This document shows positions 34,744 to 44,236 of a DNA stretch of 64,000 nt, in pieces. The notes beneath the pieces were generated by a model. That model was not told where the DNA came from. It saw only the letters and a program-made list of their open reading frames with translations, and did not search any database. Origin of the DNA: Chryseobacterium jejuense. Lineage in GTDB: Bacteria > Bacteroidota > Bacteroidia > Flavobacteriales > Weeksellaceae. Location of the stretch: positions 124,001-188,000 of the forward strand of contig NZ_JAGIPR010000001.1 in the NCBI RefSeq assembly GCF_017877355.1, given 5' to 3'. The position numbers and the translations under genes were made by a program. Position 1 is the stretch's first letter; every line of letters begins with the position of its first letter.

Positions 34744-34832
34744 TATAAATAGATCATATTTAGCACAAAATACTGTAATTAAAAATTGCCTGTCTGCAAC
34801 ATCTTTATTAATATTGTGTTAATATGTTAACA

Positions 34833-37592
34833 ATGAAATTTTTGAAAGTTTTCGGTTTTCCTAAGGCTTATAGAATGTTATTTCTTCTGTTTTTCCTTGT
34901 TTTTTTTTCTTGTAAAGAATCTCAGAAAACGTCAGACAAAATTAGTATCGGATTTTCGCAGGGCCTGGGAAATCATCCCTGGAGATTGGCAATGAACCAT
35001 TCTATGGAGATACAGGCATCGCTTCATTCCGAAGTAGAGCTGAATATACAGAAAGCAGAAAATTCTGTTAATAAACAGGTTAAGGATATACAAAAAATGA
35101 TTGATCGTAAGGTGGATGTGATTATCATCTCACCCATTGACCCCGAATCCTTAGTTCCTGTGGTGGAAAAAGCGGCTGCCAAAAATATTCCGGTTATTTT
35201 GCTTGACAGGAAGATCAATTCAGAAAAATATACAACCTACATAGGCGCCGACAACTTGGAGATTGGTAAAGAAGCGGCCAATTACATTCTTTCAGATTCC
35301 AAAAATTATAAAAAAATAATTGAAATAAAAGGCGATGACCAATCTTCTCCAACCATAGAAAGAAGTCTCGGCTTTCAGGAAATCATTAAAAACAATCCCA
35401 ATACAAAGCTGATAAAAACCTTTAAAGGTCTTCCGGCAGACGCTTTCAGGAGAACGCTGGATTCCTTGGGAAATCAAAGTCTGTATGTTTTTGCTTTTAA
35501 CGATGAGCTTGCGGCCATTGCGTGGCAGGCTGCACGGAATAAAGGGTTGGAAAATCAAATCAAATTTATCGGAGTTGACGGACTGAATACAAAAGACGGC
35601 GGAATACAAATGGTGTTAGATGGAAAGCTGAATGCTACTTTACTGTATCCGACTGGTGGAGCAGAAGCGATAGAGACTGCGATTAAGATTCATAACGGTG
35701 TTGCTGTTCCCAAAAGAATTAAGCTCAGCACAACGATCATTGACCGGATGAATGCAGAAATTATGCGCAATCAGTTTGATAAAATCATTGAACAGCAGGG
35801 TGTTATAGAAAGTCAGGTACAGGCGGTTAAAAAACAGATTGAGCTATATTCTTCTCAAAAAGAATTGTTCCGATGGTCTATCATATTGTTGATATTGATG
35901 TTTTGCCTGGTTGCCTATTCTATTTACCTTATTTATGCAATCAAGATAAAAAATAAGCAGCTTATGCTTACCAATGAGAGAATTACTATTCAAAGAAATC
36001 AGATTGAAACCATTGCCAATGAGTTGAAAGACAGCAATGAAGCGAGAGTTAATTTTTTTACGGGATTGTCTCACGAATTTAAAACACCCATTACGCTTAT
36101 TCTCAGTTCATTGGAGTCTTTGATGGATTCAGGCAAATCCAAAGGCACAAAACCAACATATGAGCTGGAGCTGATCAATAAAAACTCCAACAGATTATTA
36201 CGATTGGTGGATAACTTATTGGACTTTAGGAAAATAGAAAATCAAACTTTTAACCTAAGAGTTTCCAAGACGAATATTTACGATTTTACTTATTCAATTT
36301 TTCGTGATTTTGAAAATGAAGCTAAGAAAAGAAATATCAAATTCGAAATTCATTCACAGAATAAAAATCTTGAGCTCTACATCGACAGAAACCTGATGGA
36401 TAAAGTCTATTTCAACCTTTTGTCCAATGCTTTCAAATTTACGCCGGACAATGGAAAGATTGAAATTACGATTCAGGAAAAAGGAAATCAGGCAGTCATC
36501 AGCTTCAGAGATAATGGAATCGGAATACCTGAAAAAGAGATCAGCAACGTCTTTGAAGCGTATTTCAAAGGTTCCAACAACAGAAAAAACAGTTCAGGAA
36601 TCGGGCTTCATCTTAGCAGGCAGTTCATTGGGCTTCATCTTGGGAAGATAGAAGTGAGCTCTTTTCAGGGAACCGAGTTTGTCATCAGTCTTTATAAGGG
36701 AAACAAGCATTTCAACGAAGACCAAATGGTAAAAGAGCTCAGTCTTGCAGATGCCGAAAGTCTGGCAAAAGATGCTGTTTTTGCAGGATTGGAAGAAGAG
36801 ACAATTACCCAAAATCAGGAATCTCAGGGCGAACGTTATTCGCTGCTTTTGGTCGAAGATAATTCGGATTTGTCTTTCTTTTTAAGCAAAAAACTTAATA
36901 ATGAGTTTGAGGTGATGGTTTCTGACGGTACGGATGCGATTGATAAGGCTTTGAGCGAAATTCCGGATGTTATTGTCTGTGACGTCAATCTTCCGGATAA
37001 AAATGGTTTTGAAATCTGTGAAATTCTAAAAAATGACCTTCGTACATCACATATTCCGGTCATTCTTCTGACAGCTCTGGACAATAAAGAATCTTATCTG
37101 CAGGGGCTGAAATCCGGCGTTGATCTTTATCTCACAAAACCTTTCAGTTACCCGATTCTGATACAGTCGCTGCGTGCACTGCTTTACAACCGCGAAAAAC
37201 TACGATATTACTATACAAACAATATCGGCAGAATTGCGGACAGCAAGTCGTTTGGAAGCATAGAACAAACCTTTGTGAACAATCTGAATCACTTGATCAA
37301 AACCAATATCGACAATCCTGATTTTTCAGTAGAAAATCTTGCAGACCTGCTTAATATTTCCAGAATTCAGCTTTATAGAAAGATAAAAGCGATGTTTGAT
37401 GTAAACGTGAGCGATTATATCAACAATTTCCGTCTGGAACAGGCCAAATCAATGCTGCAAAATCCTGAACTGACGATTTCTGAGATTGCATACAAAACAG
37501 GTTTTTCTTCCCCGAATTATTTTTCCACTGTTTTTAAAAATAAATTTGGCATATCCCCAAATGCCTTTAGAAAGTCTGCAGGGAAGGAGTGA
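34833..37592 (+). CDS. Hybrid two-component system sensor/regulator with periplasmic sugar-binding domain (fructan type)
   Basis: A single-chain sensor, kinase and transcription factor. Residue numbers here count from the earlier ATG at 34824. A hydrophobic start ends in FFSC (C30). A type I periplasmic-binding-protein domain spans about 38-305 (KISIGFSQGLGNHPWRLAM, DVIIISPIDPESLVP, PVILLDRKI), like the fructose-binding sensor of the Bacteroides levan locus. A membrane helix spans about 350-373. HisKA has H417 in LSHEFKTP; the ATPase has DNGIGIP and SGIGLHLSRQF. The receiver has D720 in VIVCDVNLPDKNG, and an AraC-type double HTH ends the protein. Starts at 34824, 34833 and 34875 are possible; a promoter-like TAATATTG at 34809-34816 disfavours 34824. 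The ligand is probably fructose or a fructan oligosaccharide, from context. Confidence 0.93.
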   Translation: MKFLKVFGFPKAYRMLFLLFFLVFFSCKESQKTSDKISIGFSQGLGNHPWRLAMNHSMEIQASLHSEVELNIQKAENSVNKQVKDIQKMIDRKVDVIIISPIDPESLVPVVEKAAAKNIPVILLDRKINSEKYTTYIGADNLEIGKEAANYILSDSKNYKKIIEIKGDDQSSPTIERSLGFQEIIKNNPNTKLIKTFKGLPADAFRRTLDSLGNQSLYVFAFNDELAAIAWQAARNKGLENQIKFIGVDGLNTKDGGIQMVLDGKLNATLLYPTGGAEAIETAIKIHNGVAVPKRIKLSTTIIDRMNAEIMRNQFDKIIEQQGVIESQVQAVKKQIELYSSQKELFRWSIILLILMFCLVAYSIYLIYAIKIKNKQLMLTNERITIQRNQIETIANELKDSNEARVNFFTGLSHEFKTPITLILSSLESLMDSGKSKGTKPTYELELINKNSNRLLRLVDNLLDFRKIENQTFNLRVSKTNIYDFTYSIFRDFENEAKKRNIKFEIHSQNKNLELYIDRNLMDKVYFNLLSNAFKFTPDNGKIEITIQEKGNQAVISFRDNGIGIPEKEISNVFEAYFKGSNNRKNSSGIGLHLSRQFIGLHLGKIEVSSFQGTEFVISLYKGNKHFNEDQMVKELSLADAESLAKDAVFAGLEEETITQNQESQGERYSLLLVEDNSDLSFFLSKKLNNEFEVMVSDGTDAIDKALSEIPDVIVCDVNLPDKNGFEICEILKNDLRTSHIPVILLTALDNKESYLQGLKSGVDLYLTKPFSYPILIQSLRALLYNREKLRYYYTNNIGRIADSKSFGSIEQTFVNNLNHLIKTNIDNPDFSVENLADLLNISRIQLYRKIKAMFDVNVSDYINNFRLEQAKSMLQNPELTISEIAYKTGFSSPNYFSTVFKNKFGISPNAFRKSAGKE

Positions 37593-37708
37593 TAAGAAAT
37601 GTATGAAATCAAATGATCACCTATTTGAAAGTAATAGGGTAATAACAAAATCTAAAGCTTACTCTATATTAAATATCAATTTTCACATCTAGTATTTTAC
37701 AATATTCA

Positions 37709-37735
37709 GCAGCAGTAAATCAAACTGCTGCTTTT
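37709..37735 (+). terminator. Terminator of the hybrid sensor gene
   Basis: Hairpin GCAGCAGT / ACTGCTGC with a 7-nt loop and a T4 run. Confidence 0.7.
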
Positions 37736-37738
37736 CTA

Positions 37739-37897
37739 TTACACTTTTTTCAACAACGCACCTTCATTCGGACGAATAAACAGCTTCCTGAACGATTGAT
37801 GACAGTACTTGTACGTATTACCCACATATGATAATTCCAAAAAGTTACTGACCCAAAAAGCATCCACCTTGCCCCGTTTTTCAGTTAAAACTTTCAT
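37739..37897 (-). CDS. Possible small protein, 52 residues, unknown
   Basis: A minus-strand frame beginning MKVLTEKRGKVDAFWVSN and ending in NEGALLKKV, basic and with several aromatic residues. It has no signal peptide or membrane helix. I cannot name a family. It could be a short gene or the surviving end of a larger one. Confidence 0.3.
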   Translation of the reverse strand: MKVLTEKRGKVDAFWVSNFLELSYVGNTYKYCHQSFRKLFIRPNEGALLKKV

Positions 37898-37938
37898 AAC
37901 ACTACTTGTTGTTGAATCTTAAAAATATCAAAATACAC

Positions 37939-37975
37939 GTAACATTTTTATAAAACGATGTTACAATTTTGTAAC
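37939..37975. promoter_or_regulatory. GTAAC-type inverted repeats, candidate hybrid-sensor binding site
   Basis: GTAACAT at 37939-37945, ATGTTAC at 37958-37964, and a second palindrome GTTACAA-TT-TTGTAAC at 37960-37975 that shares its left arm. It lies about 55 nt upstream of the -33 element of the transporter promoter, a usual place for an activator. Confidence 0.5.
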
Positions 37976-38028
37976 CTGATGAAACTTTAATAAAATTATT
38001 TTAAATTAATCTATTGATTTTTAACTAG

Positions 38029-38058
38029 TTGTGTTTTCTTAATAAATAATTAACCTTG
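38029..38058 (+). promoter_or_regulatory. Promoter of the fructan locus transporter
   Basis: TTG at 38029-38031, 19 nt, TAACCTTG at 38051-38058, one change from TAnnTTTG. Confidence 0.5.
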
Positions 38059-38140
38059 CTGAAATATTTAGTTACATAATTAGACCTTCGGATTGCCGCC
38101 CCGGGATATATTAGCCACAAACAAATAAATATTTTAACAG

Positions 38141-39451
38141 ATGAATAAAATTCTTATGTGGTCTATCACGGCAGCTTTGGCAGGATTTCTTTTCGGGTTT
38201 GATGTTGTAGTGATTTCCGGCGCAGACAAAAAATTGCAGACACTCTGGAACAGCTCAGATGCATTTCACGGAGCGGTCGTGATGGGGATGGCATTATGGG
38301 GTACAGTAATAGGGGCTATTTTCGGCGGAATCCCGACTAATACATTAGGACGGAAAAAAACGCTCTTAATCATTGGTGTCTTATATGCGTTTTCTGCCAT
38401 AGGAACGGCACTTTCCAATGATCCTTATCTGTTTGCATTTTTCAGGTTTATGGGCGGTTTGGGTGTTGGTGCTTCTACGATTGCTGCACCGGCCTATATT
38501 TCAGAGATTGCGCCTGCAAAAGATCGTGGCAGAATGGTCTCCTTATATCAGTTCAATATTGTTCTGGGGATTTTAATTGCATTTTTATCAAATTATTTAT
38601 TAAGCGGTATTGGCGACAACGACTGGAGATGGATGCTTGGAGTACAGGCAATTCCCGCAGCTATCTATACATTGTGTGTGTTTACCATTCCGGAAAGTCC
38701 AAGATGGCTGGTTTCCCATTCTCGAATAGAAGAAGCGAAAAAAGTGATGAAAATCCTGAGTCCGGATCAGGATTCTGAAACTTTGATCACCCAGATGGAA
38801 GATGACCACGCTGAATCGCCAAAGGAAAATATCTTTATGAAAAAATACCGTTTTCCTTTGATGTTGGCTTTTCTCGTAGCCTTCTTCAATCAGATGTCGG
38901 GAATCAACGCATTCCTGTATTACGCACCAAGGATTTTTGGTGAGGCAGGTTTGGGTGAGAAAACAGCACTGCTCAGCAGTATAGGAATTGGTGTTGTGAA
39001 TATGGTTTTCACTCTCGTTGGAGTCAATCTTATTGATAAAGTCGGGAGAAGAACACTGATGTATTTGGGTTCTGTAGGGTATATCATTTCTCTGGGATTG
39101 GTTTCTATGGCATTTTATTTCCATTGGTCGGGATTGGCGATTCCTATTTTCCTGTTTCTTTTTATTGCTTCTCACGCTATTGGTCAGGGAACGGTAATTT
39201 GGGTATTTATTTCGGAGATTTTTCCAAATCATCTTCGTGCATCGGGACAGGCTTTCGGCAGTTCCACACACTGGCTTCTGGCAGCGATTATTCCATCACT
39301 GATTCCTACATTATTTTCCACTATCGGAGCAGGGACCGTGTTTTTAGTCTTTACCATTGCAATGGTATTCCAATTATTATTCGTGATGTTTATGATGCCG
39401 GAAACCAAAGGTATATCATTGGAAAAATTAAGCAAAACACTGACGAAATAG
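38141..39451 (+). CDS. MFS sugar porter, probable fructose importer
   Basis: 436 residues, 12 predicted helices, sugar porter (SP) family. It has GFLFGFDVVVISGA in helix 1, GGIPTNTLGRKK between helices 2 and 3, PAYISEIAPAKDRGRMVSLYQ, PESPRWLVS after helix 6, NQMSGINAFLYYAPRIF in helix 7 and PETKGISLE at the C-terminus. Position between the hybrid sensor and the GH32 gene matches the fructose transporter of the Bacteroides levan locus. Substrate assignment is by context. Confidence 0.92.
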   Translation: MNKILMWSITAALAGFLFGFDVVVISGADKKLQTLWNSSDAFHGAVVMGMALWGTVIGAIFGGIPTNTLGRKKTLLIIGVLYAFSAIGTALSNDPYLFAFFRFMGGLGVGASTIAAPAYISEIAPAKDRGRMVSLYQFNIVLGILIAFLSNYLLSGIGDNDWRWMLGVQAIPAAIYTLCVFTIPESPRWLVSHSRIEEAKKVMKILSPDQDSETLITQMEDDHAESPKENIFMKKYRFPLMLAFLVAFFNQMSGINAFLYYAPRIFGEAGLGEKTALLSSIGIGVVNMVFTLVGVNLIDKVGRRTLMYLGSVGYIISLGLVSMAFYFHWSGLAIPIFLFLFIASHAIGQGTVIWVFISEIFPNHLRASGQAFGSSTHWLLAAIIPSLIPTLFSTIGAGTVFLVFTIAMVFQLLFVMFMMPETKGISLEKLSKTLTK

Positions 39452-39544
39452 ATATCAAATCAATATAATCATCGGGAAGAAAACCTATATAAATTGAATA
39501 AAGTGTTTTTAAATAATTCAAAAATTTCCTATTAAATAATCATA

Positions 39545-41107
39545 ATGAAGAAAATCATATCAACTTTAATCATCGCTTCCACGTTTTATTCCGGGCTCAA
39601 TGCACAATCGGATTCGAAAACGTCTGAAGAGCAGCTTTACAGGCCCAACTATCACTTCACGCCTCAAAAAGGCTGGATGAATGATCCGAACGGACTGTTT
39701 TATCTCAACGGAACTTATCACTTATTTTTCCAGTATACACCGTTTCAGAGTGTTCCGGATTTTGGTAAGATGCATTGGGGACACGCCATGAGTAAAGATC
39801 TCATAAAATGGGAAGAATTGGCTCCTGCAATTGCCTATGATGAAAAGGGGGCAATATTCTCCGGAAGTGCAGTTGTGGATAAGGATAATACATCGGGATT
39901 TGGCGATGGGAAGAATGTTCCGTTAGTAGCAATTTTTACCTACCATGATATGAAGAAAGAGAAAGCAGGGGAAATTGACGCACAGTCTCAGGCAATCGCT
40001 TATTCTTTGGATAATGGAAAAACCTGGACCAAATACAGCAATAATCCGGTATTGAAAAATCCCGGAATAAAAGATTTTAGGGATCCCAAAGTGTTTTGGG
40101 ATGCTAAAAGAAAACAATGGGTAATGGGATTGGCGGTACAGGACAGACAGCATTTTTATGCCTCAAAAAACCTGAAAGACTGGACCTTCCTTTCAGAATT
40201 TGGTAAAGATTTCGGCGGACACGGCGGCGTTTGGGAATGTCCGGATCTTTTCCCGATAAAGGTAGAAGGAACCAATGAAGAAAAATGGGTGCTTATCGTT
40301 AACATCAATCCGGGTGGCCCAAATGGAGGTTCTGCTGCCCAGTATTTTGTAGGAGATTTTGACGGAAAAACATTCAAAATGGATGATATTTTTACAAAGC
40401 AGCTCGAAAAAGAAAAAGTGGTCTGGCTGGATTGGGGACGTGATAATTATGCGAGTGTTTCTTTTGATAATGTTCCGGATAACAAAAGAGTAATAATAGG
40501 TTGGATGTCAAACTGGGACTATTCACCGGATGTGCCGACGGAAAAATGGAGAGGAAGTTCCACTATTCCCCGTGAAGTAACATTGAAAAGGACCAAAGAT
40601 GGTTACACTCTGAGAAATACTCCCGTTTCCCAGCTTAAAAATTACGAAGGAAAGACCGTTAAAAAAGTAATTAACCTTGTTTCGGATAAAAAGCTCATCA
40701 GCAAAGGAGAAATAGATCTTTCCAAAGCAGTTATCGATGCTGATCTCAAAAAAATGACGAAAGGCGTTTACACTTTTGCGTTGAAAAATTCATTGGGAGA
40801 ACAGGTTGTTTTCGGAATTGATAATAACAAACAGGAACTTTTTATTGACCGTACCCAATCCGGGAAAACCGATTTTAAGAACAATTTTGCAGACAGGATT
40901 TCAAAAGCACCATTAGCAAAAAACTACCAAAACATAACGTTCAAAATTGTATTGGATAAAACTTCCATCGAAATTTTCTTCAATGACGGCGAAAAGGTAA
41001 TGACCGAAATCTTCTTCCCTAATGAAAGCTTTTCGGAGCTGAGCTTATCCACAGATACCAAAGGAAGTACAGTGAACTTCAATGCTCATCAGATTAATAT
41101 CAAATAA
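39545..41107 (+). CDS. GH32 fructan/sucrose hydrolase, exported
   Basis: 520 residues; signal peptide MKKIISTLIIASTFYSGLNAQ. A GH32 five-bladed propeller carries the nucleophile D47 in GWMNDPNGLF, FRDPKVF and the acid/base E231 in WECPDLF. A C-terminal beta-sandwich (about 370-520) ends with KTSIEIFFNDGEKVMTEIFFP. Lack of a lipobox suggests a periplasmic exo-acting fructanase or invertase releasing fructose for the MFS porter encoded upstream. It lies 10 nt before the susC start. Confidence 0.95.
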   Translation: MKKIISTLIIASTFYSGLNAQSDSKTSEEQLYRPNYHFTPQKGWMNDPNGLFYLNGTYHLFFQYTPFQSVPDFGKMHWGHAMSKDLIKWEELAPAIAYDEKGAIFSGSAVVDKDNTSGFGDGKNVPLVAIFTYHDMKKEKAGEIDAQSQAIAYSLDNGKTWTKYSNNPVLKNPGIKDFRDPKVFWDAKRKQWVMGLAVQDRQHFYASKNLKDWTFLSEFGKDFGGHGGVWECPDLFPIKVEGTNEEKWVLIVNINPGGPNGGSAAQYFVGDFDGKTFKMDDIFTKQLEKEKVVWLDWGRDNYASVSFDNVPDNKRVIIGWMSNWDYSPDVPTEKWRGSSTIPREVTLKRTKDGYTLRNTPVSQLKNYEGKTVKKVINLVSDKKLISKGEIDLSKAVIDADLKKMTKGVYTFALKNSLGEQVVFGIDNNKQELFIDRTQSGKTDFKNNFADRISKAPLAKNYQNITFKIVLDKTSIEIFFNDGEKVMTEIFFPNESFSELSLSTDTKGSTVNFNAHQINIK

Positions 41108-41117
41108 AAACTATAGT

Positions 41118-44100
41118 ATGAAGAAATACAAAATAGCCATCGCCTTTTGCCTTTTGCCTTTTTCGTATGTATTTGCGCAGGAAGTCATTAAAGGTAAGGT
41201 AGTTTCCTCAAATCAGAAACCGTTGAGCGGGGTTATCGTAACTGTTTCGGAAACAGGAGCCAATACCACAACAGACAGCAGCGGTGCATTTCAGATCAAT
41301 GATCTGCAAAAAGGGAATACTTTGATTTTCACTTATCCGGATTATTCCACTCGTGAAGTCGTGGTGGATGAAAAGACGGTTCTTAACATCGTATTAGCTG
41401 CAGAGAAAATAAAAAGCATAGATGAGGTGATCGTAACCGGATATACCAAGCAGAAAAAAGCAGACATTACCGGTGCGGTTTCCGTGGTGGAGATGAAAGA
41501 CCTGAATAAGCAGGCCGAACCCAATCCGATCAAATCTTTGCAGGGAAGAGTAGCAGGGGTTAACATTACAGCAGATGGATCTCCTTCCGGCAGTAATACA
41601 AAAGTGCTGATTCGTGGGGTTGGAACCCTGAACAATACGGATCCGTTGTACGTAATAGACGGTGTTCCCACAAAAGCCGGAATGCACGAGCTTAATTCAA
41701 GTGACATCGAAACAATGCAGGTACTGAAAGATGCTTCTTCAGCAAGTATCTATGGTTCCAGGGCTGCCAATGGTGTAATCATTATCACTACCAAAAAAGG
41801 AAAAAAAGGGAAGATGAGAATCGACCTCAATTATTATACGGCATATTCACAATATGCAAAGAAAACAGAAGTTCTGAATGCCAAACAATTCGGACAGGTG
41901 CTTTGGCAGGCCAATATCAATGACGGACTGAACCCGAATAGCAACAATCTCAGCTACAGTTTTGACTGGGGTGTTCAGAATGGCATTCCGACTTTATACA
42001 ACAGCTATGTTCCAGAATATCTGGATGCCGGAAAAACGATTAAATCAGCCAATACTAACTGGTACGATGAGGTTTCGCAGGCCGGGGTTGCCAATTCGCT
42101 GGATGTTTCTGCTTCGAGTGCTTCGGACAAAGGTTCTTACTTTTTCTCTCTGGGATATTATGACAATGATGGAATTGTGAAACTTACCAATTTCAAAAGG
42201 TTGTCTGCCCGTGTCAATACCTCCTATAACTTTTTCGATGGAAAACTGAAAATTGGTGAAAATTTCACCTTCAATAAAACCAATGAACTGATGGATCCGG
42301 GCGTTTTGGATCCTGCTTTACGTGCTTTGCCCATCATTCCGGTTCATACTGTAGACGGAATGGGGTGGGGCGGACCGGTTGGCGGAATGAATGACAGACA
42401 GAACCCTGTCCGGCTTTTGGAATACAATAAAGACAACGGCTACGAATACCAAAGATTCTTTGGAAATGTTTATGCCGAATTGCAGCCTGTGAAAAATCTG
42501 ATCTTAAAATCAAGCTTTGGAATAGATCTTTCCAATTATTACAAAAGAATGCTGCAAAGAAGCTATGTTTCGGGTTATCTGCAAAACAAAACCAATGCAG
42601 TGAATATCGACCAGTCAGACACCGAGAAATGGACCTGGTCCAATACCGCACAATATACCGCAAAAGCAGGAAAACATCATTTTGATGTGTTGGGCGGAAT
42701 GGAAATGTACAAGGATACGTTTAAAAATACCTGGCTGAGAAAAGAAGGATTCCTGATAGAAACACCAGATTATATGTATCCCGATGCGGGAACAGGAGAT
42801 GCTTTCAACGGCGGAAGCTCCACGTATTACAGCCTGTTGTCCTACTTCGGGAAATTCTCTTATGATTATGACAACCGTTATCTTTTCTCTGCAACAATGC
42901 GTTATGACGGCTCTTCAAGATTCGGTAAAAATAACCGTTTCGGAACTTTCCCTGCATTCTCGGCAGGATGGAGAATCAATAAAGAACATTTTGCAGAAAA
43001 TCTGATTCCGTTTTTCTCAGATTTGCGATTAAGAGCAGGTTGGGGGCAAACAGGGAACCAGGAAATCAGCAATTCGGCGGTGTATTCGCTGTATATCGCA
43101 AATTATGCAGGAGGAAATCCAACGTGGGCAACATCTTATGGCACGGCTTACGATATTTCCGGTGTCGGAAGCGGATTACTGCCATCAGGATTTATTGCAA
43201 CACAGACAAAAAATGACGACCTGAGATGGGAAACCACCACGCAGACCAATCTCGGTTTAGATTTCGGATTTTTTAATCAAAAACTGACGGGTAGTATCGA
43301 TGTATATAAAAAAGCAACAAAAGATATCCTGGTATTACCGCCTTATCTGGGTGTGATCGGAGAAGGAGGAGACCGATGGATCAATGGTGCATCGATGGAG
43401 AATAAAGGGATTGAAGTTGCATTGTCTTATCAGAATGAAACCGCAGGAGGTTTCCGCTACGAAGTTTCAGGGAACATCTCGATGAACCGCAACAAAATTA
43501 CTGCACTTCCACAATCCGTTATCAACAATTACGGTGGAAACGGAACAACAGATAATATTCTGGGACGCCCAGTCAACTCAATGTACGGTTATGTTGCAGA
43601 CGGACTTTTCAGGACTCAGGCAGAGGTGGATAATTCTGCAAGTCAGTCAGGTAAAGGCTTAGGGAGAATCCGCTATGCAGATCTAAATGGTGATGGAATA
43701 ATTGATGACAAAGATAGAACGTGGATTGGAAATCCGAATCCCGGATTTATGTATGGTATCAACCTCAACTTTTCATACAAGAACTTTGATCTTTCGACAT
43801 TCTGGCAGGGCGTCGGTGATGTGGATGTGATTAATTCAAAAAAATATCAGACTGACTTCTGGAGTGTGGATGATGTAGGTTCCAATAAAGGAACAAGGCT
43901 TCTGAATGCGTGGTCTCCGCAGAATCCCAATTCGGATATTCCTGCGCTTACGACAGTGGACAGCAATGCAGAATCCAGATTCTCATCGTATTATGTGGAA
44001 AGCGGGAGTTATCTGAAGCTGAGAGTTTTACAGTTGGGCTATACTTTTCCGAAATCTTTAACGGAACATTACAATATTGTTAATTTCAGAATGTATGCAA

Positions 44101-44219
44101 GCGTTCAGAATCTTTGGACGATAAAATCGAAAAGCTTTACAGGAATAGATCCTGAAACGCCGGCATTTGGTTACCCATTACCGCTGATGTTTAATTTTGG
44201 AGTTAATTTTTCCCTATAA
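41118..44219 (+). CDS. susC: SusC/RagA-type TonB-dependent outer-membrane fructan transporter
   Basis: 1033 residues. The signal peptide is MKKYKIAIAFCLLPFSYVFAQ. A CarboxypepD_reg-like domain (about 22-95) is followed by the TonB-box region IDEVIVTGYTKQKKADITGAV, a plug with LQGRVAGVNIT, VLIRGVGTLNNTDPLYVIDGVP and IYGSRAANGVIIITTKKG, and a 22-stranded barrel ending in FNFGVNFSL. It imports fructo-oligosaccharides with its SusD partner. The frame is open from 41082, but that overlaps the GH32 gene; the ATG at 41118 starts the signal peptide. Confidence 0.96.
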   Translation: MKKYKIAIAFCLLPFSYVFAQEVIKGKVVSSNQKPLSGVIVTVSETGANTTTDSSGAFQINDLQKGNTLIFTYPDYSTREVVVDEKTVLNIVLAAEKIKSIDEVIVTGYTKQKKADITGAVSVVEMKDLNKQAEPNPIKSLQGRVAGVNITADGSPSGSNTKVLIRGVGTLNNTDPLYVIDGVPTKAGMHELNSSDIETMQVLKDASSASIYGSRAANGVIIITTKKGKKGKMRIDLNYYTAYSQYAKKTEVLNAKQFGQVLWQANINDGLNPNSNNLSYSFDWGVQNGIPTLYNSYVPEYLDAGKTIKSANTNWYDEVSQAGVANSLDVSASSASDKGSYFFSLGYYDNDGIVKLTNFKRLSARVNTSYNFFDGKLKIGENFTFNKTNELMDPGVLDPALRALPIIPVHTVDGMGWGGPVGGMNDRQNPVRLLEYNKDNGYEYQRFFGNVYAELQPVKNLILKSSFGIDLSNYYKRMLQRSYVSGYLQNKTNAVNIDQSDTEKWTWSNTAQYTAKAGKHHFDVLGGMEMYKDTFKNTWLRKEGFLIETPDYMYPDAGTGDAFNGGSSTYYSLLSYFGKFSYDYDNRYLFSATMRYDGSSRFGKNNRFGTFPAFSAGWRINKEHFAENLIPFFSDLRLRAGWGQTGNQEISNSAVYSLYIANYAGGNPTWATSYGTAYDISGVGSGLLPSGFIATQTKNDDLRWETTTQTNLGLDFGFFNQKLTGSIDVYKKATKDILVLPPYLGVIGEGGDRWINGASMENKGIEVALSYQNETAGGFRYEVSGNISMNRNKITALPQSVINNYGGNGTTDNILGRPVNSMYGYVADGLFRTQAEVDNSASQSGKGLGRIRYADLNGDGIIDDKDRTWIGNPNPGFMYGINLNFSYKNFDLSTFWQGVGDVDVINSKKYQTDFWSVDDVGSNKGTRLLNAWSPQNPNSDIPALTTVDSNAESRFSSYYVESGSYLKLRVLQLGYTFPKSLTEHYNIVNFRMYASVQNLWTIKSKSFTGIDPETPAFGYPLPLMFNFGVNFSL

Positions 44220-44236
44220 TTTTTAAATAATAAAAA

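Larger units (their letters stand above)
37593..38140. other. Regulatory region before the fructan transporter
   Basis: About 550 bases. In order they hold the sensor gene's terminator (37709-37735), a possible 52-codon minus-strand gene (37739-37897), GTAAC-type inverted repeats (37939-37975) and a good promoter (38029-38058). Confidence 0.6.

Noticed and set aside
38600-39271. Long minus-strand frame of 223 codons inside the MFS gene
   Set aside because: It is the antisense shadow of a clear sugar porter; its translation is rich in H, R, S and N without domain pattern.
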